Numbered from the stretch's first letter, positions 25,716-34,598 are shown. The stretch: DNA of 64,000 nucleotides from Schumannella sp. 10F1B-5-1 (GCF_006517535.1 NZ_VHQH01000039.1:1-64000); one strand, 5' to 3'. Program-made: numbers and translations. The notes: a model not told the origin generated them from the sequence alone.

Positions 25716-26975
25716 GTGATGGCGGAGGTCGGGCAGCGGGAGTCGACGCTGCGACGACTGGTCGCGCATCCGCTGCCGCTCTGGACCGTCTTCGTGCTCG
25801 TGCACCTCGTGCTCGGCGCCCTGGCGCTCGGCGGAGCGTCGACCGGGTACCCGCTCGGCGACGTCGAGTGGGTCTACACGCTCTGGACCCGCAACGGGGT
25901 GCTCGGCGGCGACTGGGTCGGCATCGATCAGCCCTTCGTCTACCCGCTGCTGGCGCTCGTGCCGATGCTGATCGCGCGCATCCCGGGGGAGTCGAACTAC
26001 GCCGCCGGCTGGCTGAGCCTGATCATGATCCTCAACGCCGGCGCTTTCGCGATGCTGCTCGGAACCGCGCGCGAACGCGGGCGCGCGATCGCGGCGTGGT
26101 GGTGGCTCGGCTTCCTGCTGCTGCTCGGGCCGATCGCGCTCGGCCGCATCGACTCGGTCACCGTGCCGCTCGCGCTCGTCGGCCTGCTCCTGCTGGCCGC
26201 GCATCCGCGGGCCGCGATCGTCGTGCTGACACTGGCGGCCTGGATGAAGGTGTGGCCCGCCGCGCTCGTCGGCGCCATCCTGGTCGCGCTGCCGCGCCGG
26301 CTGCGCACGTTCGGCTACGCGGTCGGCACCTCGGTCGTGATCGTCGTCATCGCGCTCATCCTGGGCTCGGGCGCGAACGTGTTCAGCTTCGTGACCGAGC
26401 AGGGCAGCCGCGGTCTGCAGATCGAGGCGCCCGTCAGCACCTTCTGGATGTGGGATGCGGCCGCCCACCGCGCCGGGGGCTCCACGGTGTACTACGACAA
26501 CGACCTGCTCACGTACCAGCTGCGCGGCCCCGGAGCCGAGGTCGCGAGCGCGGTCATGACCCCGCTGCTCGTGCTCGTGGTCGCGGTGGTTCTGTTCGTC
26601 GCGGTGCTCGCGCTGCGGCGCGGGGCCGCCGGCGCGGCCGTGCTGCCGCCGCTCGCGCTCGCGGTCGTGATGGCGCTCATCTGCTTCCAGAAGGTGGGTT
26701 CGCCGCAGTTCGTCAGCTGGATCGCGGTGCCCGTCGCGTTCGGACTCGTCGCGCGGGCGCAGGGCGGGCCGTCGTTCCGCATCCCGGCGCTGCTCGCGCT
26801 CGTGATCGCCGGGCTCACGCAGAGCTTCTACCCCTATTTGTACGGCTGGTTCCTCGCTCTCGACCCGGCCCTGCTCGTGCTGTTCACGCTGCGCAACCTG
26901 CTCGACGTCGTGCTGCTCGTGTGGGCGATCGTCGCCCTCGTGCGGGTCCCTCGAGCGCCGGAGCATCTCCTCTAG
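25716..26975 (+). CDS. GT87/DUF2029-type polyprenol-phosphate-mannose mannosyltransferase-like membrane protein
   Basis: A 419-residue protein with about ten to twelve hydrophobic helices. The early loop has YPLGDVEWVYTLWTRN, with acidic residues where GT-C fold glycosyltransferases bind metal and lipid-phosphate donor. LAAWMKVWPAALVGAIL matches the DUF2029/GT87 motif around a conserved Lys. Members build mannolipids or cell-wall glycans on the outer face of the membrane. The precise product is unknown. TAGGCT (25704-25709) lies six bases before the GTG, again a leaderless arrangement. Confidence 0.72.
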   Translation: MMAEVGQRESTLRRLVAHPLPLWTVFVLVHLVLGALALGGASTGYPLGDVEWVYTLWTRNGVLGGDWVGIDQPFVYPLLALVPMLIARIPGESNYAAGWLSLIMILNAGAFAMLLGTARERGRAIAAWWWLGFLLLLGPIALGRIDSVTVPLALVGLLLLAAHPRAAIVVLTLAAWMKVWPAALVGAILVALPRRLRTFGYAVGTSVVIVVIALILGSGANVFSFVTEQGSRGLQIEAPVSTFWMWDAAAHRAGGSTVYYDNDLLTYQLRGPGAEVASAVMTPLLVLVVAVVLFVAVLALRRGAAGAAVLPPLALAVVMALICFQKVGSPQFVSWIAVPVAFGLVARAQGGPSFRIPALLALVIAGLTQSFYPYLYGWFLALDPALLVLFTLRNLLDVVLLVWAIVALVRVPRAPEHLL

Positions 26976-27036
26976 ACTCGTCCCGCTCGACGGCGAGCGG
27001 TCTCCGTCGTCCTCCCATCTGAATCGCAGGTCCTCC

Positions 27037-28281
27037 GTGCCCGGTCTGTCTCCCGCTCGCGTCCGACTCGCGCTGCTCGCCCTGGCGCTGGGCGGCTTCG
27101 GCATCGGCGCGACCGAGTTCGTCGCGATGGGCGTGCTGCCCGAGATCGGCGCCGAGCTGCTGCCCGAGCTGACCCGCAGCGCTCCCGAGGAGGCCATCGC
27201 CCGCGCCGGCATCATGATCTCGGCCTACGCGCTGGGCGTCGTGGTCGGCGCCCCGACGATCGCCGCGCTCTCGGCCAAGCTGCCGCGCCGCGGACTGCTG
27301 CTCGGGCTCGCGATCGCGTTCACGATCGGCACCGTGCTGTCGGCCGTCGCCCCGACGTTCGAGACGGTGGTCGCGGCGCGATTCATCGCCGGACTCCCGC
27401 ACGGCGCGTATTTCGGCGTCGCGTCGCTCGTCGCGGGCGAGCTGATGGGCCCCGGCAAGCGCGGTCGCGGCGTCGCCTTCGTGCTGAGCGGGCTCACGAT
27501 CGCGAACGTGATCGGCGTCCCGTCGATCACGTTCCTCGGCCAGCAGTACGGCTGGCGCGTGGCTTACCTGGTGGTCGCCGGCATCTTCGCGCTCACCGCG
27601 CTCGCGATCGGACTGCTCGTGCCCGCGCATCCCGGTGACCCGACGGCCACGTTGCGACGTGAGCTCGGCGTCTTCGGCCGTGGTCAGATCTGGCTGACCC
27701 TCGCCGCCGGAGCCATCGGCTTCGCCGGCTTCTTCGCCGTCTACAGCTACGTGGCCAAGCTGACGACCGAGGTCGCCGGTCTCGGCACGGGCATCGTGCC
27801 TTTCGCCCTCGCGACCCTCGGCATCGGCATGACCGCGGGCAACGTCGTCGGCGGTCGCCTCGCCGATCGCGGCGCGATGCGCGCGGTGCTGATCCTGCTG
27901 CCGACCATGGCCGTCGCCTGCGCGGCGGTCGCCCTGCTGTCGGTCTGGCCGGTCGGGATGTTCATCGGCCTGTTCCTGGTCGGCGCGGTCTGCGGCGGCG
28001 TCGGACCGGCCGTGCAGACCCGGCTCATGGACGTCGCGGGCGAGGCGCAGACGCTCGCCGCCGCGCTCAACCACTCGGCGCTCAACATCGGCAACAGCAT
28101 GGGCGCGGCGGTCGGCGGTGCGACCATCGCGGCCGGGCTCGGCTACACCTCGCCGGCCTGGGTCGGAGCGATCGTCGCTGCCGCGGGCATGATCTTCGCC
28201 GTCGTCAGCTTCCTTCTCGAGCGCGCGCGGCCCGAGAGCATGTCGCCGACGCAGAACCTCGACCTGACCTCGGCGAGCTGA
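27037..28281 (+). CDS. MFS transporter, DHA1 family
   Basis: A 414-residue twelve-helix efflux protein. It opens GGFGIGATEFVAMGVLPEIG, the TM1 signature of AraJ/sugar-efflux/chloramphenicol-type DHA1 pumps, and has AKLPRRGLLLGLAIAF for the loop 2-3 region and SGLTIANVIGVPSITFLGQQYGWR around TM5. A TAGACT hexamer at 26973-26978 would give a leader of about 50 nt before GTG 27037; no clear ribosome site is seen. The stop codon abuts the stop of the response regulator, with zero spacing. The substrate is unknown. Confidence 0.82.
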   Translation: MPGLSPARVRLALLALALGGFGIGATEFVAMGVLPEIGAELLPELTRSAPEEAIARAGIMISAYALGVVVGAPTIAALSAKLPRRGLLLGLAIAFTIGTVLSAVAPTFETVVAARFIAGLPHGAYFGVASLVAGELMGPGKRGRGVAFVLSGLTIANVIGVPSITFLGQQYGWRVAYLVVAGIFALTALAIGLLVPAHPGDPTATLRRELGVFGRGQIWLTLAAGAIGFAGFFAVYSYVAKLTTEVAGLGTGIVPFALATLGIGMTAGNVVGGRLADRGAMRAVLILLPTMAVACAAVALLSVWPVGMFIGLFLVGAVCGGVGPAVQTRLMDVAGEAQTLAAALNHSALNIGNSMGAAVGGATIAAGLGYTSPAWVGAIVAAAGMIFAVVSFLLERARPESMSPTQNLDLTSAS

Positions 28282-28953
28282 TCAGAAGGTGCCAGTCGGC
28301 GAATCCTGGATCAGGATGCCGTCCTGGATGGCGCGGCGACGCAGGGCGACCTTCGTGCCCACGTCGATGCCGGCCACGCGGTACTTCTCGCGGATGCGCT
28401 TGAGGTAGCTCTTCGCCGTCTCCTCCGAGATGCCGAGCTTGTAGGCCACGGCCTTGACCGGCTCGCCGCCGCCGTAGAGCGCCATGACGCGGCGCTCCTG
28501 CGCGCTGAGCTTGGGGGCGCCGCCGATGTCGGCCGCGTTGATCGCGAGGTCGAGCTCGGCCGAGATGAAGCTCTCGCCCTGCGCGGCCGCGCGGATCGCC
28601 TCGACGATCATCGACGCGTCCTCGCTCTTGACCAGGTAGCCGAGCGCGCCGGCCGCGAGGGCCTCGCGCACGACGTTCGGCTCGGAGTAGGTGCTCATGA
28701 GCACGACCCGCACGCCGGTGGTCTTGAGCGTCGAGATCTTGAGCGCGACCGGGATGTTGTCCTTGAGGTCGAGATCGAGCAGCACGACGTCGACCGGGAA
28801 CTCCGGGTGCGTCAGCAGCTCGGGCCAGGTGGTGACGGCGGCGACCATCTGGATGTCGTCGGCGGCACCTCGGATCCACTCCGTCAGCGCTCCGAGGAGC
28901 ATCTTGTGGTCGTCGACCAGTGCGAGACGGATGCGCTCCGGGTAGTTGCTCAC
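28282..28953 (-). CDS. NarL/LuxR-family response regulator
   Basis: A 223-residue two-component regulator. Receiver residues: Asp pair in ALVDDHKML, phospho-acceptor Asp in VVLLDLDLKDN, Thr/Ser in LMSTYSEP, and Lys in GYLVKSEDAS. The output is a helix-turn-helix (LSAQERRVMALYGGGEPVKAVAYKLGISEETAKSYLKRI region), although the second half is less like classic LuxR than usual. It follows the two membrane proteins of the kinase locus by 41 bp on the same strand and has its own ribosome site GGAAGGA. It is the likely partner of the histidine kinase at 30290. Target genes are unknown. Confidence 0.9.
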   Translation of the reverse strand: MSNYPERIRLALVDDHKMLLGALTEWIRGAADDIQMVAAVTTWPELLTHPEFPVDVVLLDLDLKDNIPVALKISTLKTTGVRVVLMSTYSEPNVVREALAAGALGYLVKSEDASMIVEAIRAAAQGESFISAELDLAINAADIGGAPKLSAQERRVMALYGGGEPVKAVAYKLGISEETAKSYLKRIREKYRVAGIDVGTKVALRRRAIQDGILIQDSPTGTF

Positions 28954-28994
28954 GATGTGCTGTCCTTCCGTTCTCCGGCCCCTCCGACCGGACC

Positions 28995-30293
28995 TCAGTG
29001 CTCCGCCGGGTTGTCGACCAGGCAGTCGATGTCGACCCGCAGGCTCGAATCCTGAGTGCTGTCAGAGTATCGCCCCACTCGGCCGAGGGCGTCCCAGATC
29101 GACGGATCCACACGATTGCGCGGAACACCCGACGAGGTGAGCACGATCGGCACCGAGATCTTGCCCTCGATCGTCGACGCGCCGCCGACGACGGGGCCGA
29201 TCTCGATCGTGAGCGAGCGGGCGGTCGCCTTGGTCGTGTCGTTGACGAGCAGCCAGGTCGCGGCGAGCAGTCCGTCGCGCTGCGCGGCGTCGAGAAGACC
29301 CGCCAGACCGGACTTGTCGATCAGGGTCACGGCGCGGCCGAGCAGCTCGGACTCGCTGACCGCGTGGTAGAGCCAGGTCTCGCGGCGGCCCTCGATCAGG
29401 TGCAGGCGCAGCTCGGTCGCGAGCGAGGCGGCGACCGAGGCGGAGCGCGGGCTGAGCGGCAGGTTCGTGCGCCCTTCGGCGACGCCGTCGAGCAGCTCCT
29501 CGGCGGCGAGGTCGAGGCGGGCGAGCTCCTCGGAGGCGAGCATGCCGACCGCGAAGCGGGGCGCGGACACGGTGCTCTGCACGAGCGAGCGGTCGAGCTC
29601 GGTCTGCACCATCTCGCGGAACCCCTCGACGATCGCGATGCCGATCACCGCCGGCAGAACGGTTCCCGCGATGAGGTACACCTGATCGGGCCAGTTCGCG
29701 GCCGTCACGGGCGTGCCGAGGAAGACGGCGGCGATCAGCACGATCGCGAGCACGGCGGTGGCCGTGATGACCTCGGCGCGGCCGCGCAGGGTGACGATCA
29801 GCAGCATCCCCATGCCGGCGACGGCCGCGGCGGTCGCGTGACCGCCGAGGTCGCCGAAGCCCCAGGTCGCGGTGACGTCGAGCGCGACGGCCGCGCCGAG
29901 ACCCGCCAGGAAGATGCCGAAGCCCCAGGCCGGCAGCCGGTCGCCGACGACCCGCTCGATCACGATGACCGCGGCGAAGGAGGTGAGCAGCACGATCCAC
30001 GCCAGCAGGGCGATGACCGGCTGCGGGTAGTCGCCCCACGAGCCGAGGAACTCGGTGAGGCCGTAGACCGAGCGCAGCCCCACGACGACCGCGGCGCCGA
30101 AGCCGAGGAAGGTCGTGCCGAGACTCGCGCGGTGCGGCGACCCGGGGCGGGTGAGCCGGCGGGCGGTGCCGACGACGGCTCGGCCGGCGCGGCCGACCAC
30201 GATGCCGAGGGTGTTCTCCTCGGGGACGATGCTCTCGATGCCGTTCGCCCCGGCCGCGGTGCCGCCGCCGGTGCGCTTCATGCGCGGGCTCAT
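28995..30293 (-). CDS. Membrane protein partner of the histidine kinase (kinase-like, no catalytic motifs seen)
   Basis: A 432-residue protein with a hydrophilic N-terminus (about 70 residues), five to six membrane helices (about 75-225) and a cytoplasmic domain of about 200 residues. It has the overall plan of the neighbouring sensor kinase. I find no HxDT/E phospho-acceptor motif, no N box, and no glycine-rich G boxes. It starts MSPRMKRTGGG with an ATGA overlap on the kinase stop, so the two are coupled. It may be a pseudokinase or modulator that dimerises with the kinase. This is inference from gene order and plan only. Confidence 0.7.
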   Translation of the reverse strand: MSPRMKRTGGGTAAGANGIESIVPEENTLGIVVGRAGRAVVGTARRLTRPGSPHRASLGTTFLGFGAAVVVGLRSVYGLTEFLGSWGDYPQPVIALLAWIVLLTSFAAVIVIERVVGDRLPAWGFGIFLAGLGAAVALDVTATWGFGDLGGHATAAAVAGMGMLLIVTLRGRAEVITATAVLAIVLIAAVFLGTPVTAANWPDQVYLIAGTVLPAVIGIAIVEGFREMVQTELDRSLVQSTVSAPRFAVGMLASEELARLDLAAEELLDGVAEGRTNLPLSPRSASVAASLATELRLHLIEGRRETWLYHAVSESELLGRAVTLIDKSGLAGLLDAAQRDGLLAATWLLVNDTTKATARSLTIEIGPVVGGASTIEGKISVPIVLTSSGVPRNRVDPSIWDALGRVGRYSDSTQDSSLRVDIDCLVDNPAEH

Positions 30294-31459
30294 CGCGGCA
30301 CCTCCAGCACGACCGTGGTGCCCGCTCCCGGGGCCGAGAACAGGCGGGCGTTGCCGCCGACGTCGCGCAGACGGGCGACGACCGACTCGGCGAACCCGAG
30401 CTTCGCCTCGCCGACGTCGGCGATGTCGAAGCCGACGCCCTGATCGGTGACCATCGCGCGCACCGACGTCGCATCCTCGGTGATCGTGACGTGCGCCTGG
30501 GTCACGCCGGAGTGACGGCGCACGTTCTCGAGGCACTCGGCGAGGGCCAGCAGGAAGGCGTCGAGGATATGGCTGGGCAGCAGCAGCTGGCCGGTGCCGT
30601 GCCAGGTGACCTCGAGCCCCATCCGGCCGAAGCGCGACTTGACCGACTCGAGCGTCGTGCCGAGCTCGGTCTGCTCGACGGGCGTGAGGTTGTAGACGCC
30701 GGCGCTGGCGGGCGCGGGCGTCTGCCCGAGCCGCAGCTGGCGCAGCAGCTTGGCGTCGCCGGCGGCCTGCTCGCGCAGGGCGTCCTCCGAGACGCCGACG
30801 CCGGAGTGGGCGAGCAGCGTCAGCGTGGCGAGCACGGTGTCGTGCAGCAGACGGGCGCCCTGGCGGCGCTGGGCCTCGGTCTCGCTCGCCTGCCGCTCGG
30901 CGCGGTGCGCGCGGCCGATGCTGGCGATGCGGCGCGAGACGCGGGGGAGCCCGGCGCTCAGCCACACCGCGACGAAGGAGGTGACGGCCCAGCCGAGCAG
31001 CACGGGCCCGATCAGACGGAACAGGAAGACCTCGGTCGTGCCGAGCGAGCCCGCGAAGACGGCGATCGTGCCGGCGATCGCGGCGAAGCTCAGCACGAGG
31101 AGCACGATGCGACCGGGGGAGGACGTCAGAGTGAGCGCGACGCTCGCGGTCGCGCCGGCGGCGATCGAGGTCGCGGCGGCGATGGCGCCGGGCACGGTCT
31201 CGACATCGCCCGCGGCCACCAGGGCGACGATCACGCCGGCGCCGCCGAGCACCGCCAGGATGACCCAGAGGGGCGAGCGGCTCGCTCCCACGCGCCAGAG
31301 CGCGACCACCAGGACGAGGAACGGCACGGCGGCGACGGCCAGCGACGTCAGCGGGACGCCGCCCGCCAGGCACAGGAGCGCGACGACGGCGAAGCCGAGC
31401 CCGTAGATCCGCGCGATCCGCTGCAGCAGACCGTCGCGTTCCCGCGTCATCAGTTCCAC
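30290..31459 (-). CDS. Sensor histidine kinase (HisKA_3-like)
   Basis: A 389-residue membrane kinase. Six hydrophobic helices occupy about residues 13-170. The dimerisation helix carries phospho-acceptor His206 in GARLLHDTVLATL. The ATPase domain has the N box ECLENVRRHSG (Asn312), G1 VTDQGVGFDI and G2 APGAGTTVVLEV. No extracellular sensor loop of note is visible, so the signal is probably membrane-borne or passed on by the partner protein. The start is GTG 31459 with AGGAGG upstream; ATG 31450 is possible. It heads a three-gene leftward operon with the partner and the response regulator. Confidence 0.88.
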   Translation of the reverse strand: MELMTRERDGLLQRIARIYGLGFAVVALLCLAGGVPLTSLAVAAVPFLVLVVALWRVGASRSPLWVILAVLGGAGVIVALVAAGDVETVPGAIAAATSIAAGATASVALTLTSSPGRIVLLVLSFAAIAGTIAVFAGSLGTTEVFLFRLIGPVLLGWAVTSFVAVWLSAGLPRVSRRIASIGRAHRAERQASETEAQRRQGARLLHDTVLATLTLLAHSGVGVSEDALREQAAGDAKLLRQLRLGQTPAPASAGVYNLTPVEQTELGTTLESVKSRFGRMGLEVTWHGTGQLLLPSHILDAFLLALAECLENVRRHSGVTQAHVTITEDATSVRAMVTDQGVGFDIADVGEAKLGFAESVVARLRDVGGNARLFSAPGAGTTVVLEVPR

Positions 31460-31505
31460 GCCGGTGAATCCTCCTCAATGTGCGCGCCTGATCCTCCCAG
31501 ACTGT

Positions 31506-31519
31506 CCCCGTTTATGGGG
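31506..31519. promoter_or_regulatory. Inverted repeat CCCC-GTTTAT-GGGG before the kinase operon
   Basis: Read leftward as CCCC-ATAAAC-GGGG, this lies 47 bases before the kinase start codon. Its A/T-rich centre stands out from the very high GC surroundings, which suits a -10 region or operator. The binding protein is unknown. Confidence 0.35.
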
Positions 31520-31564
31520 GTGCCACGCGGGTGCGGCGTGCCGTTAGCGTTGCTCTCGGTAAGA

Positions 31565-31742
31565 GGGGGCCGATCTTCTTCAGATCGGAAGCCACGCTTG
31601 ACCGGACCGAGGTCGACATCCCGCATCGGGGGATGCGCGTCGACCCGCATCGGGGGATGCGGAATCGGTTCGGACGCCGCACATCGGGGGATGAGCGGCA
31701 CCGGGGGAATCACGGAGGGCCGCGTCGGGGGACGCGGCCCTC
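31565..31742. repeat. GGGGG-rich hairpin cluster in a 372-bp gene-free region
   Basis: The gap 31460-31832 contains no gene. On the plus strand six GGGGG runs occur at 31565, 31628, 31652, 31686, 31703 and 31727 (a seventh at 31516). Several form stem-loops with GGGG as the loop: GCATC-GGGG-GATGC twice (31623-31636 and 31647-31660), CATC-GGGG-GATG (31683-31693) and a 12-bp stem at 31715-31742. Another hairpin, CCGATCT-TCTTC-AGATCGG, lies at 31570-31588. A plus-strand TAGCGT (31545-31550) could start an RNA of about 185 nt ending at the last hairpin. Confidence 0.6.
31715..31742. terminator. Hairpin terminator downstream of metX
   Basis: GAGGGCCGCGTC and GACGCGGCCCTC form a perfect 12-bp stem with loop GGGG (CCCC on the minus strand). 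It lies 90 bp beyond the metX stop and on the plus strand is followed by CGATTCCGTT. Confidence 0.65.
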
Positions 31743-31755
31743 GATTCCGTTAACG

Positions 31756-31827
31756 GCCGGATGCGCCGGTCGACCTGAGTGCGCCGGATGCGCCGGTCGA
31801 TCTGGATGCGCCGAATGCCCCGGATGC
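31756..31827. repeat. 27-bp period direct repeat next to the metX stop
   Basis: GCCGGATGCGCCGGTCGA occurs at 31756-31773 and 31783-31800, with a degenerate third copy from 31810 (GCCGAATGCCCCGGATGC). The units contain the hexamer GGATGC that is over-represented throughout the window. Confidence 0.75.
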
Positions 31828-31832
31828 GCCGC

Positions 31833-33038
31833 TCAGGCCGCGAGCAGCCGCGCGATCTCGGCTCCCACGCGCTCGAACTCGATGAGGAACGCGTCGTGTC
31901 CGTAGGGCGACACGAGCTCCACCGCCGCATCGCCGTCGATGTTGCCCGGCACGTGGCGCGCGATCACGCGCTGCCCGCTCAGCGGGAACAGCCGATCCGT
32001 GTCGACGCCGAGCACGAGCGTGCGCGCCGTGACCCGGCCGAGCGCCGCGGCGACCCCGCCGCGGTCGCGGCCGACGTCGTGCGAGTTCATCGCATCCACC
32101 AGCACCAGGTAGCTGTTCGCGTCGAAGCGGCGCGTGAACTTGTTGCCGTGGAAGCCGAGGTAGCTCTCGACCGCGAACACGCCGCCGCCGCCCAGGGGGC
32201 TGATGCCCGACTGCCAGCTGCGCTCGAAGCGGTCGTCGAGCTCGGTCGGCGAGCGGTAGTTGAGCAGCGCCATGCGTCGGGCGAGCGCGAGGCCGTGATG
32301 CGGGCCGGCGCCGTCGGCGCGGTCGTAGTAGTCGCCGTCGGCGAAGGCCGGGTCCATGCGGATCGCCTCGGACTGCACCGAGTTGAGCGCGATCTGGTCG
32401 GCGCCCGACAGCGGCGGCGCGGCCAGCACCGCCAGGCGCTCGACGCGCTCGGGATGCTCGATCGCCCACTCGAGGGCGTGCATCCCGCCCATCGAACCGC
32501 CCACGACGAGCGCCCAGCGGTCGATGCCGAGCTCGTCGGCGAGGCGGCGCTGCACCTCGACCTGATCGCGGATCGTGACGTAGGGGAAGCGCGGACCCCA
32601 TTCGCGCCCGTCCGGCCCGAACGACGCGGGGCCGGTCGTGCCCTGGCAGCCGCCGAGCATGTTCGGCGCGACGATGAACCACTCGGCCGGGTCGAGCGCG
32701 AGCCCCGCGCCGACGACGCCCGACCACCAGCCGCCCGTGGCGTGACCCGCGCCGGCCGATCCGATGACGTGGCTGTCGCCGGTCAGCGCGTGCAGCACGA
32801 GCACGGCGTTGCTGCCGTCGGCGTTCAGCTCGCCCCAGCTCTCCCAGGCGACCGTCACGTGCGGCAGGTGGCCGCCGCGCTCGAGATCGAGCGGGCCGAT
32901 GCCGGTGAATCGGCGGTCGCCGGGGTCGTCCCCGTCGCGCCAGGCGCCCGAGGCGGGCGGGGCTCCGATCAGGGCCCGCCGGTTCGCGTCGGTGACGAAG
33001 GCGGAGGGGACGGCGTCTTCGGGGGTCTGCCAGTCCAC
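31833..33038 (-). CDS. metX: Homoserine O-acetyltransferase
   Basis: A 401-residue alpha/beta hydrolase-fold enzyme transferring acetyl from acetyl-CoA to homoserine, the first committed step to methionine. Motifs are YETWG-equivalent VAWESWGELNADGSNAVLV, HALTGDSHV, the nucleophile elbow VGGSMGGMHALEW, and the catalytic Asp/His near the end, VLGVDTDRLFP and SPYGHDAFLIEF. Acetyl versus succinyl specificity cannot be settled by eye; acetyl is usual in actinobacteria. GTG 33038 is preceded by GGGAG at eight bases. It lies downstream of metY, separated from it by a terminator, so it may have its own promoter. Confidence 0.92.
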   Translation of the reverse strand: MDWQTPEDAVPSAFVTDANRRALIGAPPASGAWRDGDDPGDRRFTGIGPLDLERGGHLPHVTVAWESWGELNADGSNAVLVLHALTGDSHVIGSAGAGHATGGWWSGVVGAGLALDPAEWFIVAPNMLGGCQGTTGPASFGPDGREWGPRFPYVTIRDQVEVQRRLADELGIDRWALVVGGSMGGMHALEWAIEHPERVERLAVLAAPPLSGADQIALNSVQSEAIRMDPAFADGDYYDRADGAGPHHGLALARRMALLNYRSPTELDDRFERSWQSGISPLGGGGVFAVESYLGFHGNKFTRRFDANSYLVLVDAMNSHDVGRDRGGVAAALGRVTARTLVLGVDTDRLFPLSGQRVIARHVPGNIDGDAAVELVSPYGHDAFLIEFERVGAEIARLLAA

Positions 33039-33146
33039 GTCGTCATTCTCCCGGATGCGGTGGGGTCACCCGCGCTCTGTTACGTCGCCGGGCGTCGGCG
33101 GGGGTCGGGCTCCGCCGACGGGCGCCCTGCGACCCGCGAGGACGAC

Positions 33147-33176
33147 GAAGGGGGAGGCCGATCGGCCTCCCCCTTC
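33147..33176. terminator. Strong terminator between metY and metX
   Basis: GAAGGGGGAGGCC (33147-33159) pairs perfectly with GGCCTCCCCCTTC (33164-33176) across a GATC loop. It lies 26 bp after the metY stop on the minus strand. Confidence 0.85.
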
Positions 33177-33202
33177 TCGGGCGCGTGATCGACGCGGCCG
33201 GC

Positions 33203-34522
33203 TCAGGCTCCCGCGGTCGCCTGCGCCGAGACGGCGCGCGCGGCGGCGAAGCCGGCCTCGAGGTCGGCCTTGAGGTCCTCGACGTTCTCGATGCCCACCG
33301 AGAGGCGCACGAGGCCCGGCGTGACGCCGGTCGTGAGCTGCTGCTCGGGCGTGAGCTGCGAGTGCGTCGTCGACGCGGGGTGGATGATCAGGCTGCGCAC
33401 GTCGCCGATGTTGGCGAGGTGGCTGAACAGCTTGACGCTCTCGACGAGCGCGCGGCCCGCATCCACACCGCCCTTCAGCTCGAAGCTGACGACCGCGCCG
33501 ACGCCGAGCGGGGCGTACTTCTGGGCCGCGGCGTGCCAGGGGCTCGACGGCAGACCCGAGTAGTTGACGCTCGCGATGTCGGGGTGCTGCTCGAGCCACT
33601 CGGCGATCGCCAGGGCGTTCGCGGTGTGGCGCTCGATGCGCAGGCTGAGCGTCTCGACGCCCTGCAGCACCGTGAAGGCGCTGTCGGGCGACAGCGACGA
33701 GCCGGTGTCGCGCAGCAGCTGCACGCGCGCCTTGATGACGAAGGCGATGCCGTCGCCGAGCACCGAGGTGTAGCTGGCGCCGTGGTACGAGGGGTCGGGC
33801 TCGGTCAGTCCGGGGAACTTGTCGACGTGCTGGCTCCAGGCGAAGCTGCCGCCGTCGACGATGACACCCGCGATGACCGTGCCGTGGCCGCCGAGGAACT
33901 TGGTGGCCGAGTGCACGACGATGTCGGCGCCGTGCTCGAAGGGGCGGATCAGGTAGGGCGTCGCGATGGTGTTGTCGACGATGAGCGGCACCTCGGCGGC
34001 GTGGGCGACCCCGGCGACGGCCTCGATGTCGAGCACGTTGATGCGCGGGTTGCCGATCGTCTCGGCGAAGAACGCCTTCGTGTTGGGCCGCACGGCGGCC
34101 TTCCACTCCTCGAGGTCGTCCTGGTTCTCGACGAAGGTCACGTCGATGCCGAGCTTGGCGAAGGTGTACTTGAAGAGGTTGTAGGTGCCGCCGTAGATCG
34201 ACGACGACGAGACGATGTGGTCGCCGGCGCCCGCGATGTTCAGGATCGCGTAGTTGATCGCCGCCGAGCCGGACGCGACGGCGAGCGCGGCGGTGCCGCC
34301 CTCGAGCGCGGCGATGCGCTGCTCGAGCACGTCCTGCGTCGGGTTGTTGATGCGGGTGTAGATGTTGCCGAACTCGGCCAGCGCGAACAGGTTCTTCGCG
34401 TGGTCGGCGCTGTTGAAGACGTAGGAGGTCGTCTTGTAGATCGGGGTGGCCCGGGCGTTGGTGACCGGGTCGGGCGCCGCCCCGGAGTGCACCTGTCGGG
34501 TCTCGAATCGCCAGTCGGTCAT
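33203..34522 (-). CDS. metY: O-acetylhomoserine sulfhydrylase / aminocarboxypropyltransferase
   Basis: A 439-residue PLP enzyme of the Cys/Met metabolism family that makes homocysteine from O-acetylhomoserine and sulfide. It begins [19 protein letters not shown]. Motifs include [54 protein letters not shown], and the PLP lysine in [11 protein letters not shown]. The ATG at 34522 has GGGAG four bases upstream. Together with metX it forms the direct-sulfhydrylation route to methionine. Confidence 0.95.
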   Translation of the reverse strand: MTDWRFETRQVHSGAAPDPVTNARATPIYKTTSYVFNSADHAKNLFALAEFGNIYTRINNPTQDVLEQRIAALEGGTAALAVASGSAAINYAILNIAGAGDHIVSSSSIYGGTYNLFKYTFAKLGIDVTFVENQDDLEEWKAAVRPNTKAFFAETIGNPRINVLDIEAVAGVAHAAEVPLIVDNTIATPYLIRPFEHGADIVVHSATKFLGGHGTVIAGVIVDGGSFAWSQHVDKFPGLTEPDPSYHGASYTSVLGDGIAFVIKARVQLLRDTGSSLSPDSAFTVLQGVETLSLRIERHTANALAIAEWLEQHPDIASVNYSGLPSSPWHAAAQKYAPLGVGAVVSFELKGGVDAGRALVESVKLFSHLANIGDVRSLIIHPASTTHSQLTPEQQLTTGVTPGLVRLSVGIENVEDLKADLEAGFAAARAVSAQATAGA

Positions 34523-34598
34523 GATGCTCCCTGTCTCGGCGCGGTGGGTCCCGGCGCGGTGTGCGCGCCGGCCGGGCTCGGGCGCCCGGTTGGGGATG

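Noticed and set aside
31582-31591. AGATCGGAAG, matching the start of a common sequencing adapter, inside a hairpin
   Set aside because: Only ten bases match, the sequence then diverges, and flanking DNA is continuous in composition. The hairpin arms explain it without contamination.
34523-34592. SAM riboswitch upstream of metY
   Set aside because: The leader of about 70 nt is too short and lacks the conserved SAM-I/IV core sequences; a normal promoter is enough to explain the region.
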